Shown piece after piece: positions 1 through 10,355 of a DNA stretch of 64,000 nucleotides. Origin of the DNA: Diaporthe sp. PMI_573. Its lineage: Eukaryota > Ascomycota > Sordariomycetes > Diaporthales > Diaporthaceae. The stretch spans positions 806,001 to 870,000 of the forward strand of contig JAJTUP010000012.1 of assembly GCA_021399435.1 (NCBI GenBank), read 5' to 3'. Numbering within the stretch: position 1 is the first letter of the stretch; every line of letters begins with the position of its first letter. Position numbers and translations under genes: made by a program. The notes beneath the pieces are model-generated. The model was not told the origin of the DNA, did no database searches, and worked only from the letters and a program-made list of their open reading frames with translations.

Positions 1-2097
1 AGTCTCACGCATCACTGCTGCCTCTTCCATCTCCACACTGTCGGTCAATGTCTGCGCGGCATTGTTGATCAGGATGTCCAGGCCCTTCTCCCATTCTTGT
101 AAGATGGATTTAGTCTGACGAACCAATGCAAATGCATCGTTGGCAGTACGAAAATCAGCCCCGACAACCCTCAGACGATCCATCCAGCCCGCGGCGTCCG
201 GCTGCTCCTTGTATCGCGCCACGGCGTCTCTGGGATACCTTGTGGAGGCGATGACAGAGGCGCCGCACCGCAGAAGTCGCAGTACGACGTGGAATCCCAA
301 ATTGATTCGAGCGCCCGTTACCAGAGCTGTCCTTCCCTCGAGTTTGAGGTTTTGTGGCAGGGAGACGCTGGAGCCCGCGAGGTTGAACTCGCCACAGGGC
401 TCACACATTGCGGAGAATACCCTGTGCGGCTTATGGATTCGCAGACGACAGATATAACATTTCATCTGCGTCCACTTGCCGGGCTCGTTCAATGCGGTAT
501 CTGCGACGTACGCCTTGGTAGCCTCATCAAGCCCGTCCTGGCCAGGGGAGGTGTCGCATGCCAAGAAATTGCCGTCCTCGTATTCTGGCACCTGTGGTGC
601 TTTTGCGAGGTGACGCTTGAGCTTTTGAACGGCGTCTTCCCAGGAGATCCGCCTGATTTCGTCATCCGCCATTTCGGGCCACATGTTTAAAGCCACTTGC
701 CGCGTTCGCGTCGACAGAAAGGGCGGCATATACAGCGCGGTCAAGCTGGGGAAGACTGTTCTGATGCACGAATCGTTTCTCGAAATTTCAAAGTCGGCTA
801 GAAGTTGCTTTGCGATGACCCTCGGGTCCTCCTTGTCGATGTATTGGCGATAATCGGCAGGTTCCAGCAGAAGCTTGGGTATTTCCATTCGGACGTGATA
901 CTGGCCCCATCTGACGCACCGCAGAAAAGACTCCAGCCAGGTCAGTTCCGCCACAGGGCTTGCGTCAGCGCGCCTATCCTTGATGTGTGCGGCATGCCGA
1001 ACTTGCAATGTTTTTTTGTCCCGGATGCAACGAACCGCGCGGCCTATCTTTCCGTCTTGTTCATACATGTACCACAAGCCCTCCACTGCGCGTCTCGCAT
1101 CCTCGAGTAACCATGAAGGAAACGGCGAGGACTTGCTCGCCGTGAACAGTTGTAGTGCCTTGTCCGTGGGTATGAGTGGCGGGTGCGAGCAGCGGAAACG
1201 ATACCAGTCCATGCCGCTGGGGGACCTGCGAACTTGCCGACCTAAGGGCATCTGGGAGCATATACGACGGGCGTCATTTCGTAGACCATTGCCGATATGT
1301 TGCAGGTTGTCTCTCGGAGCTGGCTCTTGAGGTCCGAGAGGCACCTTAAGCCAGGCGGGATGCTCGTCGTAAAGCGCAGCCAGACGCAGTAGCTGCTCTG
1401 ACTTGACTTTGTTGAGATTATTGAATGCGTGTATGAAATACGGGAGGAAGGCCTGAAGTTGTGCTGCATCCCAAGCTCGGGCATAACCATGTAAAGCTGA
1501 GGAGGTGGTTGTGAAGTTGTCAGAGATACCATCCTGTGGCGCGGGAGCATCAGGAAGTCCCTCGAGGTTGTTGACGTCGATTGCTGTCAATACATCGACC
1601 GGCACAAAGCGGCAAATGGCACCCAAAAGTGCCTTTGTCAGACCCGCAACGTGCTCATCGTGATGGCCAGGAATCCGCAAGAGCTGTCTAAAACCACGCA
1701 TGAAAACAGCCTCCAGTCCCTCGACTACGGAATTGCCAAAATCCGATCCATAGGCACGCACGAGTTCATCAGGGGAAAGACTCAGGCTGGGGCTATGGAG
1801 GAGGGCCACTTGCTGGACATCCTGCCGGTTCCACATCCATGCGAGCTGGCTGAGCGACGTCCAGATGCGCTGCGGCCGGTCGTTGCCGGTACTGAAAACG
1901 GACTTCCATGACCGGCTATTCTCGATGATGTTCCTCAGCCGAGATTCAGGTGGAGTGGCCGAGGGCGTGTTGGCCAGCTGGAGAAGACGGCGTAAGCTGA
2001 GATCCTTGATAACAGGCTCGACATGCTCTACGGGCAAGTCGGCCAGCCGGGCTGCAACCCGGACGATTCGCTGGGGGGGCGACGGCGGCAGATCCAT
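1..2097 (-). CDS. Large short-chain dehydrogenase/reductase (SDR) fusion protein, 3' end cut by window edge
   Basis: An uninterrupted reading frame of 699 codons runs off the left edge, so the C-terminus is missing. Residues 1 to about 540 are a helical region that I do not recognise. At about residues 546-567 two CxxC pairs (CYIC and CEPC) look like a small zinc-binding module. A Rossmann fold follows: the cofactor motif TGARINLG is near residue 592 and the SDR motif NNAAQ near residue 676. The catalytic YxxxK would lie beyond the edge. SDR enzymes oxidise or reduce hydroxyl/keto groups with NAD(P)H; the substrate here is unknown. The start chosen is the ATG at 2097. The frame stays open further upstream to a branch-like GCTAATAAC and a TTTTAG near 2165, so an additional 5' exon is possible. 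The SDR assignment is firm; the start and overall role are not. Confidence 0.72.
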   Translation of the reverse strand, partial: MDLPPSPPQRIVRVAARLADLPVEHVEPVIKDLSLRRLLQLANTPSATPPESRLRNIIENSRSWKSVFSTGNDRPQRIWTSLSQLAWMWNRQDVQQVALLHSPSLSLSPDELVRAYGSDFGNSVVEGLEAVFMRGFRQLLRIPGHHDEHVAGLTKALLGAICRFVPVDVLTAIDVNNLEGLPDAPAPQDGISDNFTTTSSALHGYARAWDAAQLQAFLPYFIHAFNNLNKVKSEQLLRLAALYDEHPAWLKVPLGPQEPAPRDNLQHIGNGLRNDARRICSQMPLGRQVRRSPSGMDWYRFRCSHPPLIPTDKALQLFTASKSSPFPSWLLEDARRAVEGLWYMYEQDGKIGRAVRCIRDKKTLQVRHAAHIKDRRADASPVAELTWLESFLRCVRWGQYHVRMEIPKLLLEPADYRQYIDKEDPRVIAKQLLADFEISRNDSCIRTVFPSLTALYMPPFLSTRTRQVALNMWPEMADDEIRRISWEDAVQKLKRHLAKAPQVPEYEDGNFLACDTSPGQDGLDEATKAYVADTALNEPGKWTQMKCYICRLRIHKPHRVFSAMCEPCGEFNLAGSSVSLPQNLKLEGRTALVTGARINLGFHVVLRLLRCGASVIASTRYPRDAVARYKEQPDAAGWMDRLRVVGADFRTANDAFALVRQTKSILQEWEKGLDILINNAAQTLTDSVEMEEAAVMRET

Positions 2098-2832
2098 GGG
2101 CGGTGGAAAGTTATAGCGAATTGGGCTGGAGGCCAAAATCAGTGTCCATTCTGAAGACGACCTGCTAAAATTTTGAGTACTCACTAGGATGGTGGTTATT
2201 AGCCGCCGGTATACGGTTGGTTGATGTTGGTTGAAGATACAGTACAACTCTGGCTAGCACCGGCGTGGATCAGCCTCGTCAGCGTGAGCAGGGATCTCGA
2301 ATGTGTTCCAGGTGGGAGCAGGAAGGGAGGCAGCCAGCCAACAGTATCTGGAGTTCTAGCTGGCTTTATGTGTTCTTTCGGTGACCTGTGTAAACTCTAC
2401 ACGATCAAAACCACGGCCATTTTGAAGTTGGTGGATGTGGCTCAGACACTGAACGCTGGTGACACATCGTCGGTTGTCTGCCTAAACCAACGCGCAATTG
2501 AGCAACACTCTCCACATCACCTACAGTACAAACCCCTGGCTGCATGGTTCTGAGATCCCTCCACCACTTATCGTCAGATGCGCCCATATGTTACCAGGGT
2601 TGAATTCTTTCATCTGTGTCTTTTATGGGAGATCGTCACTTTCTTCCCCGTCTGTGGCAAGCCCACGACTCCCAGTCATTCCTCTAGCGAGTGCTGTTCC
2701 AAGTCTTGATCCGACATGAAATGTACAGTGAACAGAAAAATAGCAATGCTTCTCCAAATCATGCAGGGGACTACAAGACTGAGTAAAATTAGCCAGAAAC
2801 GGTCGCCCAGCGCCTATCCCGCTCTCTCGGGC
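2098..2832. other. Intergenic, 735 bases
   Basis: This lies between the 5' end of the SDR gene and the 3' end of the next minus-strand gene. It may contain the promoter and a first exon of the SDR gene (see the possible acceptor near 2165). No convincing coding frame, RNA gene or repeat was seen. Confidence 0.5.
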
Positions 2833-3492
2833 TCATTTTGGCCGCAGAGGCAAGCTGCCAAAGGCTTTGTCCAGCTGGGCTCCCTGGTCGTCCGGCGCAG
2901 GCATCTCGCTCACCCCACCTGGCCCCGTGTGAGACTGTTGCGCAGCCAGGCTCATCCCTCTCAGCTGCTCACTTGCACTGGCCCCGGCAACGTCGCCCGT
3001 CATGAGATCCGCAGCGTCCTCCCCGTTGGCACCCTTGCCACCGGTCCTCTCAGGCTCCAACAGCCTCGCCTCGCTATCCAGCCAGCCGGGCGCGACCCTC
3101 CGCTTCTCCGCCAGCTCCCTCGCCTTGATCCTCTCGTCCAGCTCCCTGAGCTCCTGCTCCGCGTCGCCCTGCAGCTTGGTTAGGTGCGCCTGCAGGGCCC
3201 GACAGCTCGCGATGATGTCGTCTGGGTGGGCAGCGTGGCCGGACTGTGAGACGACGTAGCGGGGCTTCCCACTCGATTCCGGATCGGTGGCAGATGTGAC
3301 GCCCGTGGCAGACGGGGGCAGCGTAGATGGCATGGCCTTGTAGGTGTAGGGGAGGGTGATGGATGTGGGCAGGTTGGTGAAAGGGGATACTGTCAGAGGC
3401 ACCTGGGCCAGGAGCGGGTGGGTCCCTGGGGTATGTAAGTGAGTGCTGCGACAAGTGAGCGACGAGATTGTCCACTTACGGTTGTCGTGCAT
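2833..3492 (-). CDS. Small coiled-coil protein of unknown function, 201 aa
   Basis: Two exons are proposed: 3492-3480 and 3425-2833, with a 54-nt intron (GTAAGT...CCCCAG). The intron length is a multiple of three and contains no stop, so the unspliced frame also reads through. The spliced protein begins MHDNRTHPLLAQ, followed by a proline/threonine-rich stretch. A charged helix comes next (about residues 80-115, LQGDAEQELRELDERIKARE) with a conserved-looking APGWLDSEARLLEPE segment. The C-terminal third is low in predicted structure. I do not recognise the family; a small scaffold or complex subunit is possible but unproven. The gene is divergent from the ICln gene with 363 bases between start codons, which suggests a shared promoter region. 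Confidence 0.6.
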   Translation of the reverse strand: MHDNRKWTISSLTCRSTHLHTPGTHPLLAQVPLTVSPFTNLPTSITLPYTYKAMPSTLPPSATGVTSATDPESSGKPRYVVSQSGHAAHPDDIIASCRALQAHLTKLQGDAEQELRELDERIKARELAEKRRVAPGWLDSEARLLEPERTGGKGANGEDAADLMTGDVAGASASEQLRGMSLAAQQSHTGPGGVSEMPAPDDQGAQLDKAFGSLPLRPK

Positions 3493-3855
3493 AGTGACAA
3501 GGCAGTCTCACTTCGGTATGCTGGTTTGACGTCGAACTGAGAGCGAGCGGGTGGGCAATTTCTTGTGATACTTGTGCGGCGGGGGCCCGTGATGGTGACG
3601 TGACAACAAGATGAGAACCAAGTGGATGAGGTGACAATACGGGATGATGAGACGGGCGTTGAGTCGCTGAGTGGTTTGCATCACGGTGGTCACATGCCGA
3701 TAAGAGCACCCAAAGGTGTTATCGGAGCTCCCCCTGCGCCGTGCCCCCCCCCTCCAAGACCAAAAAGTTGCCTTGATCGGCCGCGGCGACACTGAGCCCC
3801 TCTGGATTGTACAGTACCCTTCCACTGATCAATTCGAGGCGCGACAAGACCCGAG

Positions 3856-4839
3856 ATGTTGCCCACAACGATCCGCGCGTCGCCGTCCCTGAGCGACTTC
3901 ACGCCCCTCTCAGAATACCAATCCACGACCCCAGAGACTTTCCACGGCGGAAAGCCCGTCCTCCACTACCACGCGACAGGCGCGAAGGCATTGCTCCCCA
4001 AAGACCAACAGAGCACACTGCCCATCTTCCCTGCCGACTCTCCGGTCACCGAAGGAGACTCGGGCGAGATCGTCTCGCAAGATGACGTCGAGCTGTTTGT
4101 CAATTCAGAGTAGGGATTGCTACACCCGGTGAATAACACGTCAAATTGCTGACTGCTCTTTAGAACTTTCACCATCTTCAACCGCAAGTCGGGCTCTGGC
4201 GTGCAAATACCATACCCCTCGATAGCTCTGCATGCGATGCAACACAAGGCCGAGCCTTCCTCCACCGGCAACGGAACCAGCGAGAGCGAATCCGTCAAAG
4301 CCCCATGCATCCTCCTGCAGCTGGACCTGTCCGACGGCGGCGAAGACGACGAGACTTTCGATACCGCACAGCTCACCATCATCCCGCCGTCCACGTCCAC
4401 AGACCTATCCTCTGCCGCAGAGGCAGGCTCGAGCCCGAGGTCCGAGCAGGAAAAGCTGTTTGACGCCATAACCGCTTGTCAGAACCTTCACCCCGACCCG
4501 GCGGGAGAGGAGGACGACGAGGAGGACGGTGAGGACTACACAGACAGGATCATCTTTGAGAGCAACGTGGATGGCAGCGGCGAGGCTATCGAGGGCCTTC
4601 CGGGTGCGTTCAGGGGCAACGCGGCCGGCGGGCTGCCGCCTCCCATGCCCGGCAGCAGCGGGTGGATCACGGCGGAAAATGTCAATGAGTACTTTGACAA
4701 GGACGGAAATTGGATTGGAACTGGTGGTGAGGACGAGGCTGCAGAGGGCGAGGAGCTGGGAGATGGCGCAGGTACGGTCAGGAGTCGCGAAACCGATGGC
4801 GTGGAAGAGGGCGAGAACAAGCGTCCACGGACAGACTGA
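3856..4839 (+). CDS. ICln/Voldacs-domain protein (methylosome subunit pICln-like), 309 aa
   Basis: Exons 3856-4109 and 4164-4839 are joined over a 54-nt intron with a CTGAC branch site; the join restores ETFTIFNRKSGSGVQIPYPS. The N-terminal PH-like fold has the family pattern of short beta strands and the YPSIALHAM motif (about residues 99-107). It is followed by a long acidic tail rich in Asp/Glu (about residues 210-295). ICln proteins chaperone Sm proteins for PRMT5-dependent methylation and snRNP assembly; the older volume-regulation/chloride-current role gave the family its name. The acidic C-terminus is typical of the family. The start is the only ATG that keeps the full fold. The fungal annotation 'Lot5/benzodiazepine receptor family' refers to the same domain. 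Confidence 0.75.
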
Positions 4840-5168
4840 ACCACGCTTATTGCGGACCTAGGGGTGACTTGGCCCGACCTCCGTACATAGAGTTGCAGTT
4901 TGAGATACCCATAGCTTCATGAAGTCTTGTTGGCTGGCAAGAATCGACTTGCTCGACTGGAACGCCCTTGGTAGGCATAAGAGACCCATTGTATACGAAC
5001 CGTCTTCATCATTCTCTTGTTCGATCACTCGAACCCTATATTGCAAAGTAACTCCTCAACACCCTGCCTTGCCCTTGTTAATTGAAGGGGGGAAAATAAT
5101 ACTATGCATACGCCAAGAGACCAAGTCCAATACACCCTCAGGCCATTTTATCAGGTTCCCTGATGAAC
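4840..5168. other. Convergent 3' ends, 329 bases
   Basis: This space holds the two facing 3' UTRs of the ICln and kinesin genes. It is AT-richer than the flanks, and I saw no coding or structural feature. Confidence 0.5.
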
Positions 5169-6963
5169 TCAGACATTATCCCGTTCGCCCAGCGGCGTCC
5201 TTGCAGTACCTTCTTCTTCAACCCACCTTCCCTTGTCGTCTCCAATCTTCCGCCTGAACAAACCCAAGTCTTTCAGCAAGGCCTGCATGTGATCCTGCAT
5301 CTCATTGTGTCGTTCCTCATGGTCATCCGAGTTGTATGCCTCATCTTCGTCGCTGTCCTCGTAGAACGTTTCGTCGTCTTCTGGTGCAATCTCGCCCTCA
5401 TTCTCGGTCTCATAATGCTCCTCTTCTTGCTTCCCATTCGATGTCCCCGGGCGGCTATTGAGTGTGACGGGCGGGATCGGATTCTTCAGACTGTCCAAGG
5501 CAAGTTTCAAGTGCAGCCTGAGCGCCTCGTTCTCAGTCTGTAGGGACCGAATCTTGGTCTCGTATACCTGCCCTCTTTCCTCCATCATGCGCTGCATGCT
5601 GCCCACACGGTCTTGGTATTCCTCCAGGCGTTCCTCTTGTTCCTTGGCATTCTTCTCCCTCGACCGGCTCTCCGAGACAGAGAGCTGAAGGGAGCGGATC
5701 TCATCCGCCATAGCAGCAATTTGCGCATCTCTCTCCGCACTGGAAATCTGGTCTTGGTTGACCACAGCACGCGTGCGGATCCGCTTGGCCTGGTCTGCAT
5801 ACCGCAGAGTTGATAGTGTCTCTTCGTAGTCAGAGGGCGCGATACAAGCTATCATGGCGGTCTTGGAGTTCCCGCCTAAGGAATCCTTGAGGAGCCATGT
5901 GAGGATCGAGTCACGGTAAGGGACAACAGCGTCCTTCCCACGGCCACCCTTGCCGGAGCGCTGGGACTTTGGGTCGGCAAGTGCGGCGATGACGCGACCG
6001 AGGGTCGTTAGAGACTTGTTGATATTACTCCCTTCTCGGAGCCTCTGGCCAGTAGCCTCAGTTGCTTTGGCTCGCTCGCTGCCGGCCAGATCGACGAGCC
6101 GGATCCGGCTGCTCCGCTCCGTGGTCTCGTCTGTCTCCACGTCGTGGTGGATTTGTTTTAGCATGATGGTGAAGACGGCGTGACTGCGGCTAGACGTGTC
6201 GTTCATCTTTGTGGAGGCTGTCGTCCGGGAGTTGTCGCCTGTCTTCATGTACCGCAGGATCTCATCGATGCTGCGGACCGGCACCTCCGTCAGATCCTTG
6301 ACATAGGGGCCTTCTGTTGGTGATTCTCGAATCTTGAGGTAATAAGGCGCCTGGTTTGGGACGACAGGAACGAGCAGGTCGCGGACGTGCTCATTGTATA
6401 CCTCAAAGTAGGATACTCGCACGTTGTAGCTGATGTTCGGGGTTTCGTTCTGTGCAGCCTCGATGCGCTCGAAAAGATCTTGACAGGTCCGGGGAATGAG
6501 TCCGGGGTGGTCAGGCGTGCCCATCATTGTGTAGCTCTTCCCCGAGCCGGTTTGGCCGTAGGCGAAAATGCAGGTGTGATAGCCTTCAAAGTTGTGGTCC
6601 AGGAACTCCTCGCCGAGGCTATTGTAGACATCTTCCTGCGTGGCATAGTGGGGGTCCTTGGTGTCATGGCTCCAGAATGAACTGTCAAAGGTGAATGTCT
6701 TCTCCTCGGTAATCCTCCGTGTCTTGGTCCGCTGATTTGCCGGGTCATGATCATTAGGCACGAGCAGCGTTGTGGCCTGGTTGATGGGGTTCATGTCAAT
6801 CAGACATTCGGCCCCACGCTCTATCTCTAAACATCGTCGCGACGATCATTAGCAATCGATCGGCCTCCCGATACCGTCGGGGCGCAAGATAGGAGGATGG
6901 GATACCTCGAGGCAGAAAGGCGCGTACGCGCACGACGACGCGCACGTTTCCACCGTTGTCCAT
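5169..6963 (-). CDS. Short kinesin-3 motor (UncB/NcKin3-like), 571 aa
   Basis: Exons 6963-6906 and 6826-5169 with a 79-nt intron; splicing restores VRVRAFLPREIERGAECLID, the first beta strand of the motor. The motor domain shows the P-loop GQTGSGKS (about residues 110-117), switch I NDTSSRSH (about 228-235) and switch II DLAGSE (about 265-270). A lysine/arginine-rich insertion, SGKGGRGKD, sits in the loop-12 position, which is the kinesin-3 K-loop. A coiled coil follows (about 385-475), then an acidic tail. No FHA or PH cargo domain is present, unlike full-length Unc104, so it resembles the short fungal UncB/NcKin3 branch linked to organelle motility. The start was taken at MDNGGN; an upstream in-frame ATG would add a poorly motor-like extension. 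Confidence 0.85.
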
Positions 6964-7357
6964 CCTAGCGTGCAGCGGCACTGTGCCATCACGGGAGCGC
7001 AGCGACGGCGTGGAAGCCGATGAGCGGATGGTCCGCGGGTCGATGGCGGGGGACGGCATGAGTCGCGGTTCGAGGGAGATCCCGAGTAGTGTCTCTGAGA
7101 TGTCGACCACAACTTCACGATATCGCTGCCTTCTTGATGAATGCATCTGTCTGACAGCGCATTGCGCCTGCCAACGCGTGGGCTGCGAGCTGCTGGTGTT
7201 GACACGGATTCCGATTGGGGAAGGTGGGTCAACCCGTTTCCCTGGCAATTCAATACGTCAGCCACCCTTTTTTTCCCACCCAGCCTCTCACTTCAGCTCC
7301 TTATCGACCTCCGATAAGACCCCAATTGCTGGTCCTCTTCCAGATGCCATATTTCTC
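6964..7357. other. Kinesin promoter up to the transposon end, 394 bases
   Basis: This is the upstream region of the minus-strand kinesin gene, cut off from its distal flank by the MULE. The frame upstream of the kinesin start stays open for about 95 codons but is low in similarity to anything recognisable. CT-rich tracts lie near 7265-7300. Confidence 0.4.
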
Positions 7358-7415
7358 GAAGAATGCGGATATTCGCGTACCCTAAATCGGATATCGCGTA
7401 CCTTTTTCTGACTAA
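7358..7415 (+). repeat. Left terminal inverted repeat of the MULE
   Basis: This is a 58-bp exact inverse of 10356-10413, starting GAAGAATGCGG and ending CTGACTAA. Inside it the sequence GGATAT(T)CGCGTACC occurs twice in direct orientation, seven bases apart, which looks like a duplicated protein-binding site. Confidence 0.92.
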
Positions 7416-7647
7416 GCAGGGCTGCAGCCAATCAGAGCCTCCCATTTCACTACACGCCACCGGTCAACATGGTGCGTTTTGCAGCCTCAACCATATGCTC
7501 TGCTAAACCTCCTCAACCCACCAACATTCAATTACCCACCCACCATCAATGCTTCGTGGTATCGATTAAATACTTTGTGGAATTGATTAATTGAGCACTA
7601 AAGACATACCCTATCTATTTAGATATCGTTCCGGTAGTGTTGCGGCA

Positions 7648-10131
7648 ATGGCAGATGTCCCTAACTACTCAGGACTTAAGGCAATGTGGCAGGCGGACTG
7701 TACTAAATGGAACTCCAACATCACCGCTATAAACCATCGCCGCCCAGCCCTTTCTAACCCTCCTCCCTTTCTGAAACTCTTCAACAATGGTTACGACACC
7801 TATACAGACCTCAAGGCTGATTTAGACGAGGCGACGAGCAGTGCTGGATAGCTGACAGTGTCCCATAGTGCAAAGCCTAACAGAAAGATATTGGTATGCA
7901 GCCGAGGTGCACAGCGCCCTATGACTGCTACAAAAAGCAACGCCACAATGATTAAAGCCGACTGTAAATGGTCAGCAGTTGCCTACACGGCAAAGAAAAC
8001 GTTAGATAAATGGAAGCTTCTTATCCACGAGCACAGATATACCCATTACGGCCCTCAGGAAGTCCCCGAAGCTCAGCGTGGCTGGGTGAAGCTATCCAAA
8101 GTACATATCGAATTCCTTAGCCGAGCGGCATGTGACCCGACAAATGCTATGCCGAAACGGCTAGAAAGACTGCTTCGCCAGCAGTACCCTGAGGTTCAAC
8201 TTGGGCCGAATACCCTCAAGAACTGGCTACAGAGCTTTCAAAAAGACAAGCAGGGCATCTACACGCCGTCTCAAGCAACGCTGGACTGGCTAGAGAAAAA
8301 GGACTGCTAGTACTGCTTTGCCCAAGATAACGAGAACAACATTACGGGCATCTTTTGGTGTGAGCCCAAGCAGATGGCGTGGCTTCGAGAGCGACGTTTT
8401 TTACACAGCATATCGCTCGATTGTACCTATTCAACCAACAACAAGAAGATGCCGTACTTTTAAGGCACGGCGCTAACCCACACGAAGAAGATCCTCCCGC
8501 TATTTCAAGGCGTCGTCGACAACGAGAGAGAGAGCGGCTTTAGGTGGCTTCTCGAGCAAGTTTGCCGGCTGCTGGGCGAGTGCGAAGCCGAAGACCCGAC
8601 CCTCTTTATCACCGACTACAATAACGCCCTAATTAACGCCCTGGAGTCCGAATTTCCTCAAGCATGCCATCAGCTATGTGTATTCTACATGAATATAAAC
8701 GTTGTGCTATATATTAAGAAGAAGTGGCGGAAGCCAGTGGGATCGACGGTAGCAGAAGCAGAGGAAGACGACGAAGATGCCGAAGATGCCGAAAAAGAGG
8801 ACCCAGACGAAGCCACGCTTAATGCGCCGGCGAGAAACACGGCCACGATACCCTCAAAGGTCCCAGATGACGTCCCTTATACTCGACAGGCCCTATTTAA
8901 CCTCCTAAAGTTTATGAAGTACTCTACAGATTGTGAGGTCTACGAGACGGCGTGGCAGCGCCTTTAAGAGAAGTTTTCAGACCAGACGGCCATCTTAAAC
9001 TACCTGAAGACCTACTACGTTAATGATGACGAGAAGATCGTCGCCAAATGGGCCGGCCACCAGACCTGCAAAACCCTCAACTTCGGCTTACGTACGACCT
9101 CTTCCACAGAGCGTATGCACCGGAAAGTCAAGGTATACTTAGGCCACGGGCTAGGGAATCTTCTCTACGTAGCCGAGGCTGTTCACAAGGCTATTGACGA
9201 TACTGCTGAGAAGCTTTGTCGCGAGGAAGCCCGCCAGAAGACACTATTACTTCAGAAGTTCAACGGGCAGAAGTGGCTGGGAAGTACTTATCACCAAGTC
9301 TCGTGGGCGGCACTAGAGATCCTCGCAAAAACTAGGCAGCATGCTTTAAAGATGCTTCAAAAGAAAGCCCTACGAGGCTACTGTACGGCTTTAAGCTGCG
9401 CCTGCCCTGTCTACACTCAGTACGGCTTAATTTATGCTAATCAAATGGCCGATAGAGAGGAAGCAGACCTTCCTCTCGAGAAGGCAGACATTTACAAAGT
9501 TTACTGGCTTGACCGTGACCTCTTACTTGAAAACCCGCTCCTTACGGTCCTCTCGCCAAAGAAGGGCATGGCAACAAAGGAGAGACCTTGTGAGACAGCC
9601 ACATTTACAGCTGACAAGGAAGGCGTCTTTTAGAGTAGTAGCAGCCGTGGGAAGGCCGTGATGGGAAAGAAGACAATGTCGACGACGACTTCTCTGGGCA
9701 GTAAGGCGGGCGATAAAACGAGGGCGACAACGGCTTCAGTACAGCATGTAAACTCGGCTTTTGAGCACAATGACTCAACGCTTCAGTCCCTGGATGAAGA
9801 GGATACCCGTGGCAGCGGTGCCCGGCGAGAAGCCGTCCGGCGAGACCAGCGGCTAGTGGTCGGGCTCACGAAGCAAAGAAACCGCCAGCCTCAGAAGCGA
9901 AGAGCCGAAGGCACGGCGTCGCCAGCGGCTACACCCTCAAGCTCACAGCCAGCGGCTAAGAGGCAGCGGACGGGGGTACGAAAGACTGTCAACCAGCTAC
10001 TATACGTAGACCTAACGGCTGGCAACAACGGTGACAACAGTGACGGCAGCAAGGGCGATGAGGGCGCCAAGGAAACACAGGACGAGATCGTCGCCATGAT
10101 ACCCGGCTTTATTGACTTACTATTCGACTAG
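7648..10131 (+). pseudogene. MULE transposase with five in-frame stop codons
   Basis: One reading frame from ATG 7648 to the TAG ending at 10131 is open except for stops at 7849 (TAG), 8308 (TAG), 8461 (TAA), 8965 (TAA) and 9631 (TAG). Protein similarity continues across them without frame change. DDE residues are visible: D at 8419 (LDCTYSTN), D at 8614 (FITDYNNAL) and E at 9109 (TSSTERMH). The MULE CxxH motif reads CVFY: the histidine codon is TAC at 8686. An upstream helix-turn-helix-like part (about 8050-8300, ending IYTPSQATLDWLEK) would bind DNA. The C-terminal part (9660-10131) is basic and low-complexity. All five stops are one C-to-T step from CAG/CAA. The transposase is non-functional as written. 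Confidence 0.85.
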
Positions 10132-10163
10132 CTGGGTCACATGGGCAACAACATGGGCATCGT

Positions 10164-10232
10164 GGGCAACGTTTAGGTCTAATAGTGCTTAATTTGCTTG
10201 ATTTGGGCAACATTTGGGTCTAATAGTGCTTA
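10164..10232 (+). repeat. Subterminal direct repeat pair of the MULE
   Basis: Two 28-bp copies (10164-10191 and 10205-10232) of GGGCAAC[G/A]TTT[A/G]GGTCTAATAGTGCTTA begin 41 bases apart and differ at two positions. They lie 124 bases inside the right inverted repeat, a usual place for transposase-binding sites. Confidence 0.8.
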
Positions 10233-10355
10233 TTTGGTGCCCTTGAGTATGTGGGAATAGTGGCATGCAGCGGCATATTAGTCGGTGTAATCACGTTAAT
10301 TATTTGTATGGCAAACCCATAGTGTTTTTTAATTCAGGCACAGGGGCCAGCATGA

